This document shows, one piece after another, positions 10,789-21,524 of a stretch of 64,000 nucleotides of DNA. The stretch's first letter is position 1, and the number at the start of each line of letters is the position of its first letter. Location: assembly GCF_001655675.1 (NCBI RefSeq), contig NZ_LYRP01000049.1, forward strand, positions 1 through 64,000, written 5' to 3'. The stretch comes from Mangrovibacter phragmitis (GTDB taxonomy: Bacteria > Pseudomonadota > Gammaproteobacteria > Enterobacterales > Enterobacteriaceae). A program made the position numbers and the translations under genes. Under the pieces are notes generated by a model. That model was not told where the DNA came from, ran no database searches, and worked only from the letters and a program-made list of their open reading frames with translations.

Positions 10789-13554
10789 ATGACCAACTAC
10801 AGCCTCAGAGCCCGAATGATGGTACTGATCCTGGCACCCACGGTGTTGATCGGTTTGTTGTTGAGTATCTTTTTCGTTGTGCATCGCTATAACGATTTAC
10901 AACGCCAACTTGAAGATGCCGGAGCCAGTATCATTGAACCGCTGGCTGTCTCCAGTGAATACGGCATGGACCTGGATAACCGTGAATCGATACGCCAGTT
11001 AGTCAGTGTGTTGCATCGCCGCCATTCGGATATTGTACGCGCCATCGCGGTGTATGATGACAAGAACAACCTGTTTGTTACATCTAATTACCATCTTTCG
11101 CCGGATAATTTACGCCTCGCGCCCGGCCAGCCTGTCCCCCAAAAGCTCACTGTCACACAGCAGGACAGCAATAGCCTGATACTCCGTACCCCCATCATTT
11201 CTGAAGGTTACCAACCGGATGAATCCCCGGCAGCTGGGGCAAAACAGCCACATAATACACTGGGCTATGTCGCTCTTGAGTTAGATTTGCGCTCAGTACG
11301 CTTGCAGCAGTACCAAGAAATTTTCATGGCATCACTCATGCTTATTCTCTGTGTGGCTATCGCGCTTGGGTTTGCCTGGCGCTTAATGAAAGATGTCACC
11401 CGCCCGATTCGCAATATGGTCAATACGGTAGACCAGATACGCCGTGGGCAACTCGATACGCGTGTCGAAGGTTTTATGCTTGGCGAACTTGATATGCTGA
11501 AAAATGGTATCAATGCTATGGCGATGTCGATAACGGCTTACCATGAAGAAATGCAGCATAACGTTGACCAGGCGACATCCGATTTAAGGGAAACCCTTGA
11601 GCAGATGGAAATCCAGAACGTTGAACTGGATCTCGCGAAAAAACGCGCTCAGGAAGCCGCCCGTATCAAATCCGAATTTCTGGCGAACATGTCCCATGAA
11701 TTGCGTACTCCCCTTAATGGTGTCATTGGATTTACCCGCCTGACACTCAAAACAGAGCTTAACGACACACAACGCGACCACCTGCAAACCATAGAGCGCT
11801 CAGCCAATAACTTGCTGGCGATAATCAATGACGTTCTGGATTTTTCAAAACTGGAAGCGGGCAAACTGATTCTGGAAAGTATCCCCTTTTTGCTCCATAA
11901 CTCGATGGATGATGTGGTCACTTTGTTGGCGCATTCCGCCCATGACAAAGGCCTTGAGCTGACACTCAGTATCAAAAATGATGTGCCGGATAGTGTAATC
12001 GGCGATCCGCTGCGCTTGCAGCAAATCATCACTAATCTGGTAGGGAACGCCATTAAATTCACGGAACAGGGCAACATTGATATTGTGGTGGAGTGCCGTT
12101 CACGCGCCAATCAGAAAGCGCAAATTGAGATACGTATTCACGATACAGGTATCGGTATTCCTGAACGCGATCAATCACGGTTATTCCAGGCATTCCGCCA
12201 GGCCGATGCCAGCATTTCACGCCGTCACGGTGGTACCGGACTGGGGCTGGTTATCACACAAAAATTAGTTAATTCGATGGGCGGAGATATCTCGTTCCAC
12301 AGCCAGCCCGGCCAGGGTTCAACGTTTTGGTTCACGATTAATATCGACCTGAACCCTAATGCCATCATAGATGTGCATATCACTGAGTTTCTGGCAGGCA
12401 AACATATTGCTTATATTGAACCAAACCATACCGCAGCACAAAGTACACTTGAATGGCTGGAATCCACACCAGCGCAAATCTCATGGCGTGCCAAACTGGA
12501 TGATTTAACAGCAGAAAATATCGATGTACTGATCATGGGTGTGTCAGTGACCTCCCATCAACCATTATCGATGGAACAGGACTTATTTGCCCGGGCTTTG
12601 CAGCGCTGTAACAGCCTGATTATCGCTCTGCCCTGTTATGCGCAAATTGATGCAGAAGGCCTGAAAAAAGGCGGAGCAGCCGCCTGTATTCTGAAACCGA
12701 TTACGCCAACCCGCTTGCTGCCACTACTGGCTGAATGTTGCGGTAATCACCCGGAACATCAAACGGATACCCACCCATACAGCCCTCTGCCAATAACGGT
12801 TATGGCTGTCGATGACAATCCGGCAAACCTGAAACTGATTGGTGTATTACTGGAAGACTTAGTGCAGCATGTGGTGCTGTGCAACAGTGGTCGTCAGGCT
12901 GTGGAAAAAGCCCGCACTGGTCATTACGACATTATTCTGATGGATATCCAGATGCCAGATATGGATGGCATTCATGCCTGCGAGTTAATTCGCCAGATGC
13001 CTCATTTACACAAAACGCCGGTCGTTGCGGTTACCGCCCATGCAATTGCCGGGCAGAAAGAAAAAATGCTGCGTGCCGGTATGAATGACTACCTGGCAAA
13101 ACCGATTGAAGAAGATAAATTACGCAGCCTGTTATTGCGTTACCACTCCTCCGTGCATGGCGTACTACCCGCTGCCGCAGCCTTCCAGCAACAGGATAAT
13201 CCATTACCTGCCAATGATGTCTCCCTCGACTGGCAACTGGCAATACGCCAGGCAGCTAATAAGGTGGATCTGGCCCGTGACATGCTGCAGATGTTGATAG
13301 ACTTCTTACCAGAAGTACGCAATACCGTAGAAGAGCAACTGGTAGGGGAAGCACCTGGAGACTTGCTGGACAATATTCACAAACTGCATGGTAGCTGTGG
13401 TTATAGTGGTGTGCCCAGGCTGAAGAACCTCTGCTTCCTGATAGAGCAGGCACTGCGTAACGATACGCCAGCCAGTGACCTTGAGCCGGAATTCCTCGAA
13501 TTACTGGACGAAATGGACAATGTCGCCAAAGCTGCGAAAAAAATCCTTGGATGA
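10789..13554 (+). CDS. barA: Hybrid sensor histidine kinase BarA
   Basis: Inner-membrane tripartite sensor kinase of the BarA-UvrY system, which senses acetate/formate-type signals and drives CsrB/CsrC expression. 921 residues (918 in E. coli). Order: first membrane helix (about 10-30), periplasmic loop, second helix near 176-198 ([14 protein letters not shown]), HAMP, HisKA with the phospho-accepting histidine in [12 protein letters not shown] near residue 302, HATPase with [11 protein letters not shown] and GGTGLGL, a degenerate receiver-like stretch, a true receiver with [13 protein letters not shown] (phospho-Asp near 720), and a C-terminal HPt domain with HKLHGSCGY. The regulated sRNA gene csrB lies 8 kb away in this window. 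Confidence 0.97.
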   Translation: MTNYSLRARMMVLILAPTVLIGLLLSIFFVVHRYNDLQRQLEDAGASIIEPLAVSSEYGMDLDNRESIRQLVSVLHRRHSDIVRAIAVYDDKNNLFVTSNYHLSPDNLRLAPGQPVPQKLTVTQQDSNSLILRTPIISEGYQPDESPAAGAKQPHNTLGYVALELDLRSVRLQQYQEIFMASLMLILCVAIALGFAWRLMKDVTRPIRNMVNTVDQIRRGQLDTRVEGFMLGELDMLKNGINAMAMSITAYHEEMQHNVDQATSDLRETLEQMEIQNVELDLAKKRAQEAARIKSEFLANMSHELRTPLNGVIGFTRLTLKTELNDTQRDHLQTIERSANNLLAIINDVLDFSKLEAGKLILESIPFLLHNSMDDVVTLLAHSAHDKGLELTLSIKNDVPDSVIGDPLRLQQIITNLVGNAIKFTEQGNIDIVVECRSRANQKAQIEIRIHDTGIGIPERDQSRLFQAFRQADASISRRHGGTGLGLVITQKLVNSMGGDISFHSQPGQGSTFWFTINIDLNPNAIIDVHITEFLAGKHIAYIEPNHTAAQSTLEWLESTPAQISWRAKLDDLTAENIDVLIMGVSVTSHQPLSMEQDLFARALQRCNSLIIALPCYAQIDAEGLKKGGAAACILKPITPTRLLPLLAECCGNHPEHQTDTHPYSPLPITVMAVDDNPANLKLIGVLLEDLVQHVVLCNSGRQAVEKARTGHYDIILMDIQMPDMDGIHACELIRQMPHLHKTPVVAVTAHAIAGQKEKMLRAGMNDYLAKPIEEDKLRSLLLRYHSSVHGVLPAAAAFQQQDNPLPANDVSLDWQLAIRQAANKVDLARDMLQMLIDFLPEVRNTVEEQLVGEAPGDLLDNIHKLHGSCGYSGVPRLKNLCFLIEQALRNDTPASDLEPEFLELLDEMDNVAKAAKKILG

Positions 13555-13564
13555 CACACAACAA

Positions 13565-13588
13565 CTGCCCATTACAGCCAATGGGCAG
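13565..13588. terminator. Hairpin between convergent barA and glycerate kinase genes
   Basis: CTGCCCATT (565-573 of this kb) pairs with AATGGGCAG around a short loop in the 56-bp gap between convergent stops. T runs are weak on both sides, so it is a probable bidirectional stop of modest strength. Confidence 0.5.
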
Positions 13589-13610
13589 GCAAAGGCATCA
13601 GCAAAAGCGG

Positions 13611-14756
13611 TTAATGCGCGAGGTTTTGGCCCACCTGGAGAATGGCTGCAATGTTACGTGCGGTATGTTCCAGGTTTTCGCCAGCATCATTCAGAGCCTC
13701 TTCCAGGGGACACACCCGGCTCAGCACACTGAATACGGCATTCAGGCCATGCTGGTAAACCACAGAGACATCTCTGGACAGGCTGCCGCCAATCCCGATA
13801 ACGGGCTTCCCAAAACGTACCGCAATACTGGCAACACCCACCGGCACTTTGCCGTGAATACTCTGGCTGTCGATACGCCCTTCTCCGGTAATCACCAGGT
13901 CAGCATCCTTGATGACATCCGCCAGTGACAGTGCTTCTGTCACTATTTCAATACCCGGACGTAAGCTTGCATTGCAAAAGGCATACAACGCCGCGCCCAT
14001 CCCTCCGGCAGCCCCGGCACCCGGCAGATTCAGGACATTTTTATCCAGCGTTTGCGCAATAATGCCAGCATAGTGCTCCAGCGCCTTGTCCAGTTGTTCG
14101 ACCATGTCAGCACAAGCGCCTTTTTGCGGGCCAAACACAGCTGAAGCTCCCTGAGGACCGGTCAATGGGTTGGTGACATCGCATGCCGCGTCAATCTGGC
14201 ATTGCGCCAGGCGCGGGTCCAGGCCACTGATATCAATCCGGGCCAGTTTCTGTAATGCCGCTCCCCCTGCAGGCAGCGGCTGGCCCTGGCTGTCCAGTAA
14301 GCGGGCACCCAACGCCTGAATCATTCCCGCACCACCATCGTTGGTTGCGCTACCGCCCAGGCCAATAATGATATGCTTTACGTCCTTATCAAGAGCATGG
14401 CGAATCAACTCGCCGGTACCCCAGGATGTTGTCAGCAATGGATTACGCTGCTCAGGCGCAAGCAACTCAAGACCACTGGCTGCCGCCATTTCAATAAACG
14501 CCACATTGCCATCGCCGGATATACCGTAAAAACCGTCACAGCGTTCACCAAGAGGGCCTGACACACTGACTTCAATGATACGCCCCTGTGTTGCCGCTAC
14601 CATTGCATCAACGGTTCCTTCTCCGCCGTCAGCAACAGGCACACACACATATTCAGCGTCAGGATAAATTTCCTGAAAACCTGACCGGATATGCCCGGCA
14701 ACCTCTTGTGCACTCAGACTTTCTTTAAATGAATCTGGCGCAATCACTATTTTCAT
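13611..14756 (-). CDS. garK: Glycerate 2-kinase, last gene of the glucarate operon
   Basis: Phosphorylates D-glycerate to 2-phosphoglycerate, the exit step of glucarate/galactarate degradation. 381 residues, the exact size of E. coli GarK; it belongs to the GarK/GlxK family, with MKIVIAPDSFKESLSA, VADGGEGTVDAM, FIEMAAASGLELL, IIIGLGGSATNDGGAGM, ACDVTNPL, PGAGAAGGMGAAL and ITGEGRIDSQS. In E. coli garK lies in another operon (garPLRK); here it follows gudD after 102 bp, the arrangement I recall for Salmonella. The gap contains an inverted repeat, so its level may be tuned separately. The gene name is by family; it could be listed as a second paralogue if the genome also has a gar operon. Confidence 0.9.
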   Translation of the reverse strand: MKIVIAPDSFKESLSAQEVAGHIRSGFQEIYPDAEYVCVPVADGGEGTVDAMVAATQGRIIEVSVSGPLGERCDGFYGISGDGNVAFIEMAAASGLELLAPEQRNPLLTTSWGTGELIRHALDKDVKHIIIGLGGSATNDGGAGMIQALGARLLDSQGQPLPAGGAALQKLARIDISGLDPRLAQCQIDAACDVTNPLTGPQGASAVFGPQKGACADMVEQLDKALEHYAGIIAQTLDKNVLNLPGAGAAGGMGAALYAFCNASLRPGIEIVTEALSLADVIKDADLVITGEGRIDSQSIHGKVPVGVASIAVRFGKPVIGIGGSLSRDVSVVYQHGLNAVFSVLSRVCPLEEALNDAGENLEHTARNIAAILQVGQNLAH

Positions 14757-14808
14757 ATGCCATCCCTCTGCTTAATGGTGATCTCTTGGTTACATATTGG
14801 CAGTCTGT

Positions 14809-14840
14809 GCCAGGCCTGAAACTTGTACAAACCTGGCCTG
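14809..14840 (-). other. Intercistronic inverted repeat, gudD-glycerate kinase gap
   Basis: CAGGCC (811-816 of this kb) pairs with GGCCTG (835-840), or in an alternative register GCCAGG with CCTGGC, inside the 102-bp gap. No T run follows, so RNA stabilisation or processing of the gud transcript is more likely than termination. Confidence 0.45.
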
Positions 14841-14858
14841 TGTCGGTAAAAATCGCGG

Positions 14859-16199
14859 TTAACGCACCATGCATGGGCGTTTGTTATCAAACGTCCAGTC
14901 AGGGATAAGATACTGCATAGCCATGGCATCATCTCGTGCGCCAAGTCCGTGTTTTTGATACAACTCATGAGCTTTCATGACCTGGTCCATATCCAGTTCA
15001 ATACCCAAACCGGGTTTGGCCGGTACCTGAACCATACCGCCTTTAATCTGCAGTGGTTCGCGAGTCAGACGCTGGTTACCTTCCTGCCAAATCCAGTGGG
15101 TATCAATAGCGGTGACCTTACCCGGTGCCGCAGCAGCCACATGGGTAAACATTGCCAGAGAAACATCAAAGTGATTATTGGAATGCGAACCCCATGTCAG
15201 CCCAAAATCATGGCACATTTGAGCAACACGCACCGAACCCTGCATCGTCCAAAAATGTGGGTCAGCCAGCGGAATATCCACAGACTGTAGCGATAAAGTA
15301 TGGCCCATCTGACGCCAGTCTGTGGCAATCATGTTGGTTGCGGTTGGCAACCCGGTAGCACGGCGGAACTCAGCCATTACTTCACGGCCAGAGAAGCCCT
15401 GCTCCGCACCGCAAGGATCTTCTGCATATGCCAGAACACCTTTAAGTTGCTTGCCCAAAGCAATCGCTTCATTCAGCGACCAGGCCCCATTAGGATCCAG
15501 AGTAACCCGCGCTTTCGGGAAACGTTTTGCCAGTGCAGTAACCGCTTCCGCTTCTTCTTCGCCAGCAAGAACACCGCCTTTGAGTTTGAAATCATTAAAG
15601 CCGTACTTTTCATAAGCAGCTTCAGCCAGGCGCACTACGCTGTCTGGAGTCATGGCTTTATCATGGCGCAACCGGTACCAGTCGCATTTTTCATCTGCCT
15701 GGTTTTGGTAAGGCAGAGGTGTCTGTGTGCGATCACCGACGAAAAACAGGTAACCCAGCATTTCAACTTCATTACGTTGTTGCCCATCGCCGAGCAATGA
15801 TGCAACGTTAACTCCCAGGTGTTGGCCCAGCAGATCCAGCAGTGCCGCTTCGATACCGGTCACAACATGAATCGTGGTACGTAAATCAAATGTTTGCAAC
15901 CCGCGACCGCCTGCATCACGGTCTGCAAATGTTTGACGAACCAGGGTCAGCACATTTTTATATTCGCCCAGTGCTTTTCCCTTAACCAGTTCTACTGCAT
16001 CTTCCAGCGTTTTACGGATTTTTTCGCCACCGGGAATTTCACCCACACCGGTATGGCCGGCGTTATCTTTAATAATGACAATATTGCGGGTGAAGAAAGG
16101 GGCGTGAGCGCCACTCAGATTCATCAGCATGCTGTCGTGGCCTGCAACGGGAATAACCTGCATACCGGTTACGACAGGAGTAGAAGTTACGTTACTCAT
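14859..16199 (-). CDS. gudD: D-glucarate dehydratase
   Basis: Dehydrates D-glucarate to 5-keto-4-deoxy-D-glucarate. 446 residues; enolase superfamily, glucarate dehydratase subgroup. Visible residues: the KxK base in FKLKGG, metal ligands in [15 protein letters not shown] and ATNMIATDW, and the catalytic histidine in [13 protein letters not shown] / SHSNNHFD. Its start ATG (16199) overlaps the gudX stop by one base, so translation is probably coupled. It is the catalytically complete partner of the paralogue gudX just upstream. Confidence 0.95.
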   Translation of the reverse strand: MSNVTSTPVVTGMQVIPVAGHDSMLMNLSGAHAPFFTRNIVIIKDNAGHTGVGEIPGGEKIRKTLEDAVELVKGKALGEYKNVLTLVRQTFADRDAGGRGLQTFDLRTTIHVVTGIEAALLDLLGQHLGVNVASLLGDGQQRNEVEMLGYLFFVGDRTQTPLPYQNQADEKCDWYRLRHDKAMTPDSVVRLAEAAYEKYGFNDFKLKGGVLAGEEEAEAVTALAKRFPKARVTLDPNGAWSLNEAIALGKQLKGVLAYAEDPCGAEQGFSGREVMAEFRRATGLPTATNMIATDWRQMGHTLSLQSVDIPLADPHFWTMQGSVRVAQMCHDFGLTWGSHSNNHFDVSLAMFTHVAAAAPGKVTAIDTHWIWQEGNQRLTREPLQIKGGMVQVPAKPGLGIELDMDQVMKAHELYQKHGLGARDDAMAMQYLIPDWTFDNKRPCMVR

Positions 16200-17560
16200 T
16201 AGCTTGTCCTTGTGTTCATATAATCACGACCAAAAGCGGGGCGTTTACGATCAAATGTCCAGCCTGGTACCAAATACTGCATTGCACTGGCATCATTCCG
16301 TGCGCCTGCAGGCAATGTTTTATACAACTCATGGGCTGCCTGGACCTGCTCCCAGTCCAGTTCCACACCCAACCCGGGTGTATCCGGCACAGCTATTTGC
16401 CCATTAACAATTTCCAGTGGTTTTTTCGTCAGGCGCTGGTTACCTTCCTGCCAAATCCAGTGAGTATCCAGCGCGGTGGGTTGGCCCGGAGCGGCCGCGC
16501 CAACATGGCTGAACATCGCCAGTGAAATGTCAAAATGGTTGTTTGAATGGCAACCCCAGGTAAGCCCCCAGTCATCACACAGTTGTGCCACACGAATGGC
16601 ACCACTGAGCGTCCAGAAATGAGGGTCCGCCAGCGGGATATCCACCGCGTTCAGCATGACTGAATGCCCCATTTCACGCCAGTTGGTGGCAATCATATTG
16701 GTTGCCACAGGCAACCCGGTGGCGCGCCGGAATTCAGCCATCACCTCGCGGCCAGAAAAGCCCTGTTCAGCCCCACAAGGGTCTTCGGCATATGTCAGCA
16801 CATCCTTCATTCCCTTGCACAACGCCACGGCTTCATCCAGCAACCATGCCCCATTCGGATCTACGGTTATGCGGGCATCAGGAAATTGCTTTTTGAGCTG
16901 CACAGCGGCATCGAGTTCCTGTTCGCCAGGCAAGACACCCCCTTTGAGTTTGAAATCTTTAAAACCATAGCGGTCTTGTGCTGCCTGAGCCTGGCGTACA
17001 ATCGCCTCTGAATTGAGCGCTTCCTGGTGGCGCAGGCGATACCAGTCGTGGGTTCCTGGGCTGCTTGCCAGATAGGGCAAATCCGTTTTCCGCCGGTCAC
17101 CGACATAAAACAGATACCCCAGAACTGTCACGGTGTCGCGCTGGCGACCTGGCCCCAACAACTCACATACCGGTACATTCAGAACTTGCCCCAGTAAATC
17201 AAGGCATGCAGCTTCCAGTGCGGCAACAGCATTCACTCGTAATTCAAACGTCCACGCGCCTTTACCGAAAGTATCAAAATCCGCAGATTGATTACCTTTG
17301 TGCACTTGTTGTACCAGGCGGTTCAGACAGGCAACTTCCTGCCCGACAACCTGGGGAATTGCCTCATTCAGCGTGCGATAAATCACTTCACCGCCTGGGG
17401 CTTCCCCAACACCAGTATGCCCGGCGTTATCAGTAAGCACGACGATGTTGCGTGTGAAACAGGCGTTATGTGCACCACCAATATTGAGCAGCATACTGTC
17501 GTAACCTGCCACGGGGATAACCTTCATCTCCGTGATAACCGGGCTAGATTGTGTGTGCAT
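16199..17560 (-). CDS. gudX: Glucarate dehydratase-related protein GudX
   Basis: Enolase-superfamily paralogue of GudD (453 residues). In E. coli GudX has low glucarate dehydratase activity and is thought to assist or associate with GudD. The signature [37 protein letters not shown] and CHSNNHFD segments are all kept, so no obvious catalytic residue is missing. The start is set at ATG 17560, which has AGGAGG six bases upstream and begins [19 protein letters not shown]; a longer frame upstream lies inside gudP. It overlaps gudP by 17 bp. Confidence 0.93.
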   Translation of the reverse strand: MHTQSSPVITEMKVIPVAGYDSMLLNIGGAHNACFTRNIVVLTDNAGHTGVGEAPGGEVIYRTLNEAIPQVVGQEVACLNRLVQQVHKGNQSADFDTFGKGAWTFELRVNAVAALEAACLDLLGQVLNVPVCELLGPGRQRDTVTVLGYLFYVGDRRKTDLPYLASSPGTHDWYRLRHQEALNSEAIVRQAQAAQDRYGFKDFKLKGGVLPGEQELDAAVQLKKQFPDARITVDPNGAWLLDEAVALCKGMKDVLTYAEDPCGAEQGFSGREVMAEFRRATGLPVATNMIATNWREMGHSVMLNAVDIPLADPHFWTLSGAIRVAQLCDDWGLTWGCHSNNHFDISLAMFSHVGAAAPGQPTALDTHWIWQEGNQRLTKKPLEIVNGQIAVPDTPGLGVELDWEQVQAAHELYKTLPAGARNDASAMQYLVPGWTFDRKRPAFGRDYMNTRTS

Positions 17561-18920
17561 GTTTCGCCTCCTGCCCTTTAACGGGTTTGAGCTCAATACG
17601 TTTGATATCACCGACAATAACCAGGAAGCTCAGCACCGCAACCAGGGCGTGAACACCGACATAAATCAGCGCGCCGTGGAAAGACCCTGTCATCCCGATG
17701 ATGTAACCAATGGCAATCGGTGTCACAATGCCGGAGAGGTTGCCAAACATGTTGAACAACCCACCGCTCAGGCCACTGATCTCTTTCGGTGCAGTATCGG
17801 CCATCACCGCCCAACCTAATGCCCCCAGTCCTTTTCCGAAGAAAGCCATCGCCATAAAGCCAACCACCATCCACTGCGCATCAACGTAATTGCACAGCAC
17901 CATCGTCATGGACAACAACATGCCACATACAATGGGTACTTTACGGGCAACATTGAGGGAACCGGTGCGACGCATCAGCCAGTCGGAAATAATGCCACCC
18001 AGCACGCCACCCGCAAATCCACAGACAGCCGGCACAGATGCGATAATCCCCGCCTTAAGAATTGACATTCCACGCGCCTGAACCAGGTACACCGGGAACC
18101 AGGTAATAAAGAAATAAGTCAGAGCATTAATGCAATACTGGCCGAGATAAACCCCCATCAACATCCGTGACGACAGTAATTGCTTAATTTGCCCCCATTT
18201 TTCAGACATTGGCACCTGATGTTTAGCCCCTTTCTGATCCATATTGATCAGAGCGCCGCCTTGCTCGATATACTCCAGTTCTGCTTTATTCACACCCGGG
18301 TGGTTGTTAGGTTCGTGGATCATTTTGAGCCACAGGAAGCTGATGAGGATCCCAAGTCCGCCCATAAAGAAGAAGACATGAGACCAGCCCACTGCATGAG
18401 TCAGCCAGCCCATAATCGGCGCGAAAATAACGGTAGCGAAGTACTGCGCAGAATTGAAGATAGCCACAGCAGTTCCCCTTTCCTGGGCAGGAAACCAGGC
18501 TGCGACAATACGGCTATTGCCAGGAAACGAAGGCGCTTCAGCGAGGCCGACAAGAAACCGCAACATAAACAGCGCAGCGATAATGCCAAACCCACTGAAT
18601 ATATCGACAAATCCTTGCAATAAGGTAAACAGTGACCAGATGAAAATAGACCAAAAATAAACCCGTTTAGAACCAAAACGGTCGAGCAACCAGCCTCCCG
18701 GGATTTGCCCAATCACATAAGCCCATGAGAAGGCCGAAAAGATATACCCCATACCAACAGGATCAAGACCAATGTCTTTCGCCATGGCGGACCCGGCTAT
18801 AGACAGCGTTGCGCGGTCACCATAGTTGAATGATGTGACGATAAACAGCATCACCACAATCCAGTATCGGGCGTTAGTGCGCTTCTGCACATTATCCGCA
18901 ACCTGGCTGACTGTGTTCAT
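17544..18920 (-). CDS. gudP: D-glucarate/galactarate:H+ symporter
   Basis: Major facilitator superfamily transporter of the anion:cation symporter (phthalate permease-like) family that imports glucarate. 458 residues with about 12 membrane helices; conserved text includes [50 protein letters not shown] and AEAPSFPGN. The start is at ATG 18920 (AGGAGCACAAC upstream), giving [12 protein letters not shown]. It is the first gene of gudP-gudX-gudD-garK. In E. coli the operon is activated by CdaR; no cdaR gene is in the window. Confidence 0.96.
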   Translation of the reverse strand: MNTVSQVADNVQKRTNARYWIVVMLFIVTSFNYGDRATLSIAGSAMAKDIGLDPVGMGYIFSAFSWAYVIGQIPGGWLLDRFGSKRVYFWSIFIWSLFTLLQGFVDIFSGFGIIAALFMLRFLVGLAEAPSFPGNSRIVAAWFPAQERGTAVAIFNSAQYFATVIFAPIMGWLTHAVGWSHVFFFMGGLGILISFLWLKMIHEPNNHPGVNKAELEYIEQGGALINMDQKGAKHQVPMSEKWGQIKQLLSSRMLMGVYLGQYCINALTYFFITWFPVYLVQARGMSILKAGIIASVPAVCGFAGGVLGGIISDWLMRRTGSLNVARKVPIVCGMLLSMTMVLCNYVDAQWMVVGFMAMAFFGKGLGALGWAVMADTAPKEISGLSGGLFNMFGNLSGIVTPIAIGYIIGMTGSFHGALIYVGVHALVAVLSFLVIVGDIKRIELKPVKGQEAKHAHTI

Positions 18921-19310
18921 GTTGTGCTCCTGAATCTCTACGTTGAGCGACTCCCATTCTGAACAACAGAACCTGTAGGGCACTTCAGAATGATGAATAA
19001 AGGCCGCAGCGTTAGTTGTTATCTGGCGCCCTGAGGGCTTTACGCATACGGAATATGTACTGGCTTATGCAGTATAAAAACACGTAGTGCACTGCTCACC
19101 GTGCAAGAGCACAAGATTCAGGGGAAGAGGAATAAGAAATTTAAGCATCGGACCAACGTGCTGCGTACTTCTTCACGATTTGCCTGATTAGCTACCAAAT
19201 GGGGCTCATCAGGCAGTGAATTGTATTGGGACGTGAGCGGCATCACTTGACAGCCATACCGCAAAACAAAGGCACACTAAATAAAGGGAAATTACAGAAA
19301 CATCAGATGA
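18921..19310. other. gud operon upstream region
   Basis: The 390-bp gap holds the gudP leader and promoter (minus strand) and the end of the yqcA side. I see no gene. TGCCTGAT (19181-19188) and ATCAGGCA (19208-19215) form an 8-bp inverted repeat with a 19-base spacer, a possible regulator site or weak hairpin. A CdaR site is expected from E. coli but I cannot place one. Confidence 0.4.
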
Positions 19311-19754
19311 TTAAATCAAGTGGCCCCAGTGCTCAACCCAGGCATTGGTCACTTGCTCAGGTTCCGGGTCTTCTGCTGCGTCCACCAACAACATATCGCC
19401 AACTCGCTGCGCCGCTACATCCTTAAGCAAGGCATCAAACTGCTTCCCACCACCACAAAAGTGTTCATAGCCGCTGTCGCCAAGGGCTACCAGACCATAA
19501 CGGTGGTGCGGGAAATACCCGGCATCTTTAATAGCGTGGTAGAGGGAGCGAATGTTATCGGGCAAATCCCCATTACCGGTAGTGGAAGTAATAACCAGGG
19601 AATAATGGCCCTGGTAACGCGCCCAGTCAGCGATTTCAGGGTCTTCAAAAATGGTGACATGATGCCCTTGCTGCGTTAATAATGCTTCTGCCTCTTCGGC
19701 AACTAACAGTGCGTTTCCATACACAGTGCCAACAAAAATACCGACTTCTGCCAT
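19311..19754 (-). CDS. yqcA: Flavodoxin-like protein YqcA
   Basis: Short-chain flavodoxin, predicted FMN-binding electron carrier; physiological partner unclear. 147 residues from ATG 19754 ([14 protein letters not shown]); the frame extends upstream but that part overlaps truC and lacks a family match. FMN-phosphate loop [11 protein letters not shown] and the later [11 protein letters not shown] and [16 protein letters not shown] are visible. It begins 4 bp after the truC stop, giving the yqcC-truC-yqcA operon seen in E. coli. Confidence 0.93.
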   Translation of the reverse strand: MAEVGIFVGTVYGNALLVAEEAEALLTQQGHHVTIFEDPEIADWARYQGHYSLVITSTTGNGDLPDNIRSLYHAIKDAGYFPHHRYGLVALGDSGYEHFCGGGKQFDALLKDVAAQRVGDMLLVDAAEDPEPEQVTNAWVEHWGHLI

Positions 19755-19758
19755 CCTG

Positions 19759-20556
19759 TTAACCTCTTGTTGTTTCGCAATCACACCCATCCTGGCTACC
19801 ACCAGAGACAAACTCAACCCTTTCATTCTCTTTCAGGATCCCTTGCCAGCCAAAATGTGACAATGCCTGCATCCAGCTTTTATCCAGCCCGGCATTTATC
19901 ACCAGAGGTTTGCCAGTAAAAGGGTGTATCAGCGCCAGTTGGCTTGCATGAAGCATAAGCCGGTTACAACCAAAATGCTCGGCTGCTCCCCGGTTCTGGC
20001 GCAAATCACCATGTTTTGTATCGCCAATAATAGGATGGCGCAGATGCACCATATGGCGGCGTAGCTGATGTTTACGCCCGGTCTTAGGTAACAGTTCAAC
20101 CAGGCTGTAACGTGCGGTGTCATAGCGGCCAACCGGCACCGGCATTTCCACTGTCGCCAGACCGCGATATTCAGTTACAGCAGGCTGTGCAACTTTATCT
20201 TGCCGGGAAAATTTATCCGCGATTTTATCCATTTCTTCTATCAGCGGGTAATCCAGTACATCAGTTCCCTCAAGCCAGCCACGGGTAATTGCATGATAGC
20301 GCTTTTGAATTTCATGCTGCTCAAATTGACGGGATAGCCTGCGCCCTGCTTCACTACTCAGCCCAAGCAACAACACGCCCGATGTCGGCCTGTCAAGACG
20401 ATGCACAGTAAACACATGCTGGCCGATTTGATCACGCACTGTCTGCATGACCACCACTTTTTCGTCCCTGTCCAGCCAACTGCGGTGCACTAACCAGCCT
20501 GAGGGTTTATTGACTGCGACCAGCCAGTCATCCTGGTAGAGAATTTCCAGTGTCAC
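19759..20556 (-). CDS. truC: tRNA pseudouridine65 synthase TruC
   Basis: Isomerises U65 in several tRNAs to pseudouridine. 265 residues; RluA-type family with catalytic aspartate in [14 protein letters not shown] and the [16 protein letters not shown] motif. The stop of yqcC overlaps its start by 4 bp and yqcA follows after 4 bp, a tightly packed three-gene operon. Confidence 0.95.
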   Translation of the reverse strand: MTLEILYQDDWLVAVNKPSGWLVHRSWLDRDEKVVVMQTVRDQIGQHVFTVHRLDRPTSGVLLLGLSSEAGRRLSRQFEQHEIQKRYHAITRGWLEGTDVLDYPLIEEMDKIADKFSRQDKVAQPAVTEYRGLATVEMPVPVGRYDTARYSLVELLPKTGRKHQLRRHMVHLRHPIIGDTKHGDLRQNRGAAEHFGCNRLMLHASQLALIHPFTGKPLVINAGLDKSWMQALSHFGWQGILKENERVEFVSGGSQDGCDCETTRG

Positions 20557-20882
20557 GATTTATCACCTGAAAATAAGGCGTCCAGCTCCACCAATACTGC
20601 CAGTACGGATTCCCGGCCAGTGTGGTCTGGGGCAAGCGCCTGTTCATAATAAGGCGCGACTGCGAAGTTCTCGGGTAATGCATGTGGGCCATCCAGTAAC
20701 GCATGCATCCGGGGAATAAGCACCCATTGCAACCATTCATAAGGTTGTAAGGTATCAAGAAAGAATGGCTGTGAACTTTCGAAAGCACTGGCATGAGGTG
20801 GTTCGGCCTGCCACTGCCCACAATCACGCAACTGTTGTTCAAGCATGTGCAGATGGCGGCGTACGGCCTGGTGGTGGTTCAT
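20553..20882 (-). CDS. yqcC: DUF446 family protein YqcC
   Basis: Small acidic cytoplasmic protein of 109 residues, DUF446. Recognisable by LEQQLRDCGQWQAEPP, QPFFLDTLQPYEWLQWVLIPRM and the C-terminal [10 protein letters not shown]. The function is not known; it always travels with truC. First gene of yqcC-truC-yqcA, placed directly downstream of the csrB terminator, as in E. coli. Confidence 0.92.
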   Translation of the reverse strand: MNHHQAVRRHLHMLEQQLRDCGQWQAEPPHASAFESSQPFFLDTLQPYEWLQWVLIPRMHALLDGPHALPENFAVAPYYEQALAPDHTGRESVLAVLVELDALFSGDKS

Positions 20883-20964
20883 GGTTTTCTCCGGGCAACA
20901 TCAACAGGCACAAGCATACCATTGCCGGCGGTAATGAGAAAAACAGTGGGTGGGAAACAATAAT

Positions 20965-21316
20965 AAAAAAGGGAGCACTGTTAAACAGTGCTCCCGGTTC
21001 GTTTAGCAGCTATCCGGCTACTTATTATGCTCCCTGCTCATCCTTGACAACTTTTCCTGATTAACAATCCTTGTTAGTGCTTCCTGCACGCGTCTTCCCG
21101 ATGCTACAAGCGCCCCCCGACGCATCTTTCCTTAAGTCATCCTGACCCGCCTGACTCCTGTCGGGCTCTCATTCTCCATCCTGGAGGTGTCCTTTTGCGC
21201 AACCTTGCGCTATCCTCTTTGCTTCATCCTGAAGCCTTCCCTGTTACACCTTCTGGTGTGTCCTGTTTGAAGAGACGTCATCCTGATATCTGCTTCATTA
21301 TCAACTCCCTGTCGAT
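20965..21316 (-). ncRNA. csrB: CsrB regulatory RNA
   Basis: Sponge RNA that binds many CsrA dimers. It sits between syd and yqcC exactly as in E. coli. On the minus strand it begins ATCGACAGGGAG (E. coli: GTCGACAGGGAG), carries many GGA motifs, several in CAGGATG hairpin loops, and shares long stretches with E. coli CsrB such as GGAAAAGTTGTCAAGGATG and CTAAACGAACCGGGAGC. It ends in a strong terminator (GGGAGCACTG pairing with CAGTGCTCCC, 20971-20995, then a T run). About 352 nt against 369 in E. coli. One loop has changed from the E. coli ACCAGGATGGT to ACCAGAAGGT, losing a GGA. The 5' end is placed by homology, to within a few bases. Confidence 0.95.
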
Positions 21317-21487
21317 GACATTAGAATCGCTGATTCAGCAGGCAGTTACAAGATGGTATCAGATAAACCCTACGTAAAGTTTCATCCGCTAATGTATAGC
21401 TCACCTTTAACAGTATGATAATAAAAATTTTTTAAAAACAACCATCTAAAAGGTAATGCATTTTCTCTGGCAATTATCCTACAACTT

Positions 21488-21505
21488 TGTAAGAGATATC
21501 TCACA
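21488..21505. promoter_or_regulatory. UvrY (GacA) box upstream of csrB
   Basis: TGTAAGAGATATCTCACA matches the 18-bp UvrY/GacA palindrome TGTAAGN6CTTACA in all but one half-site position. It lies about 180 bp upstream of the csrB start and 20 bp beyond the syd stop, the same kind of far-upstream position reported for E. coli csrB. Confidence 0.8.
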
Positions 21506-21524
21506 AGGAAGTAAGCCAAAAGGA

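Noticed and set aside
21195..21377. Plus-strand 60-codon frame
   Set aside because: Antisense to CsrB; no ribosome site or protein-like composition.
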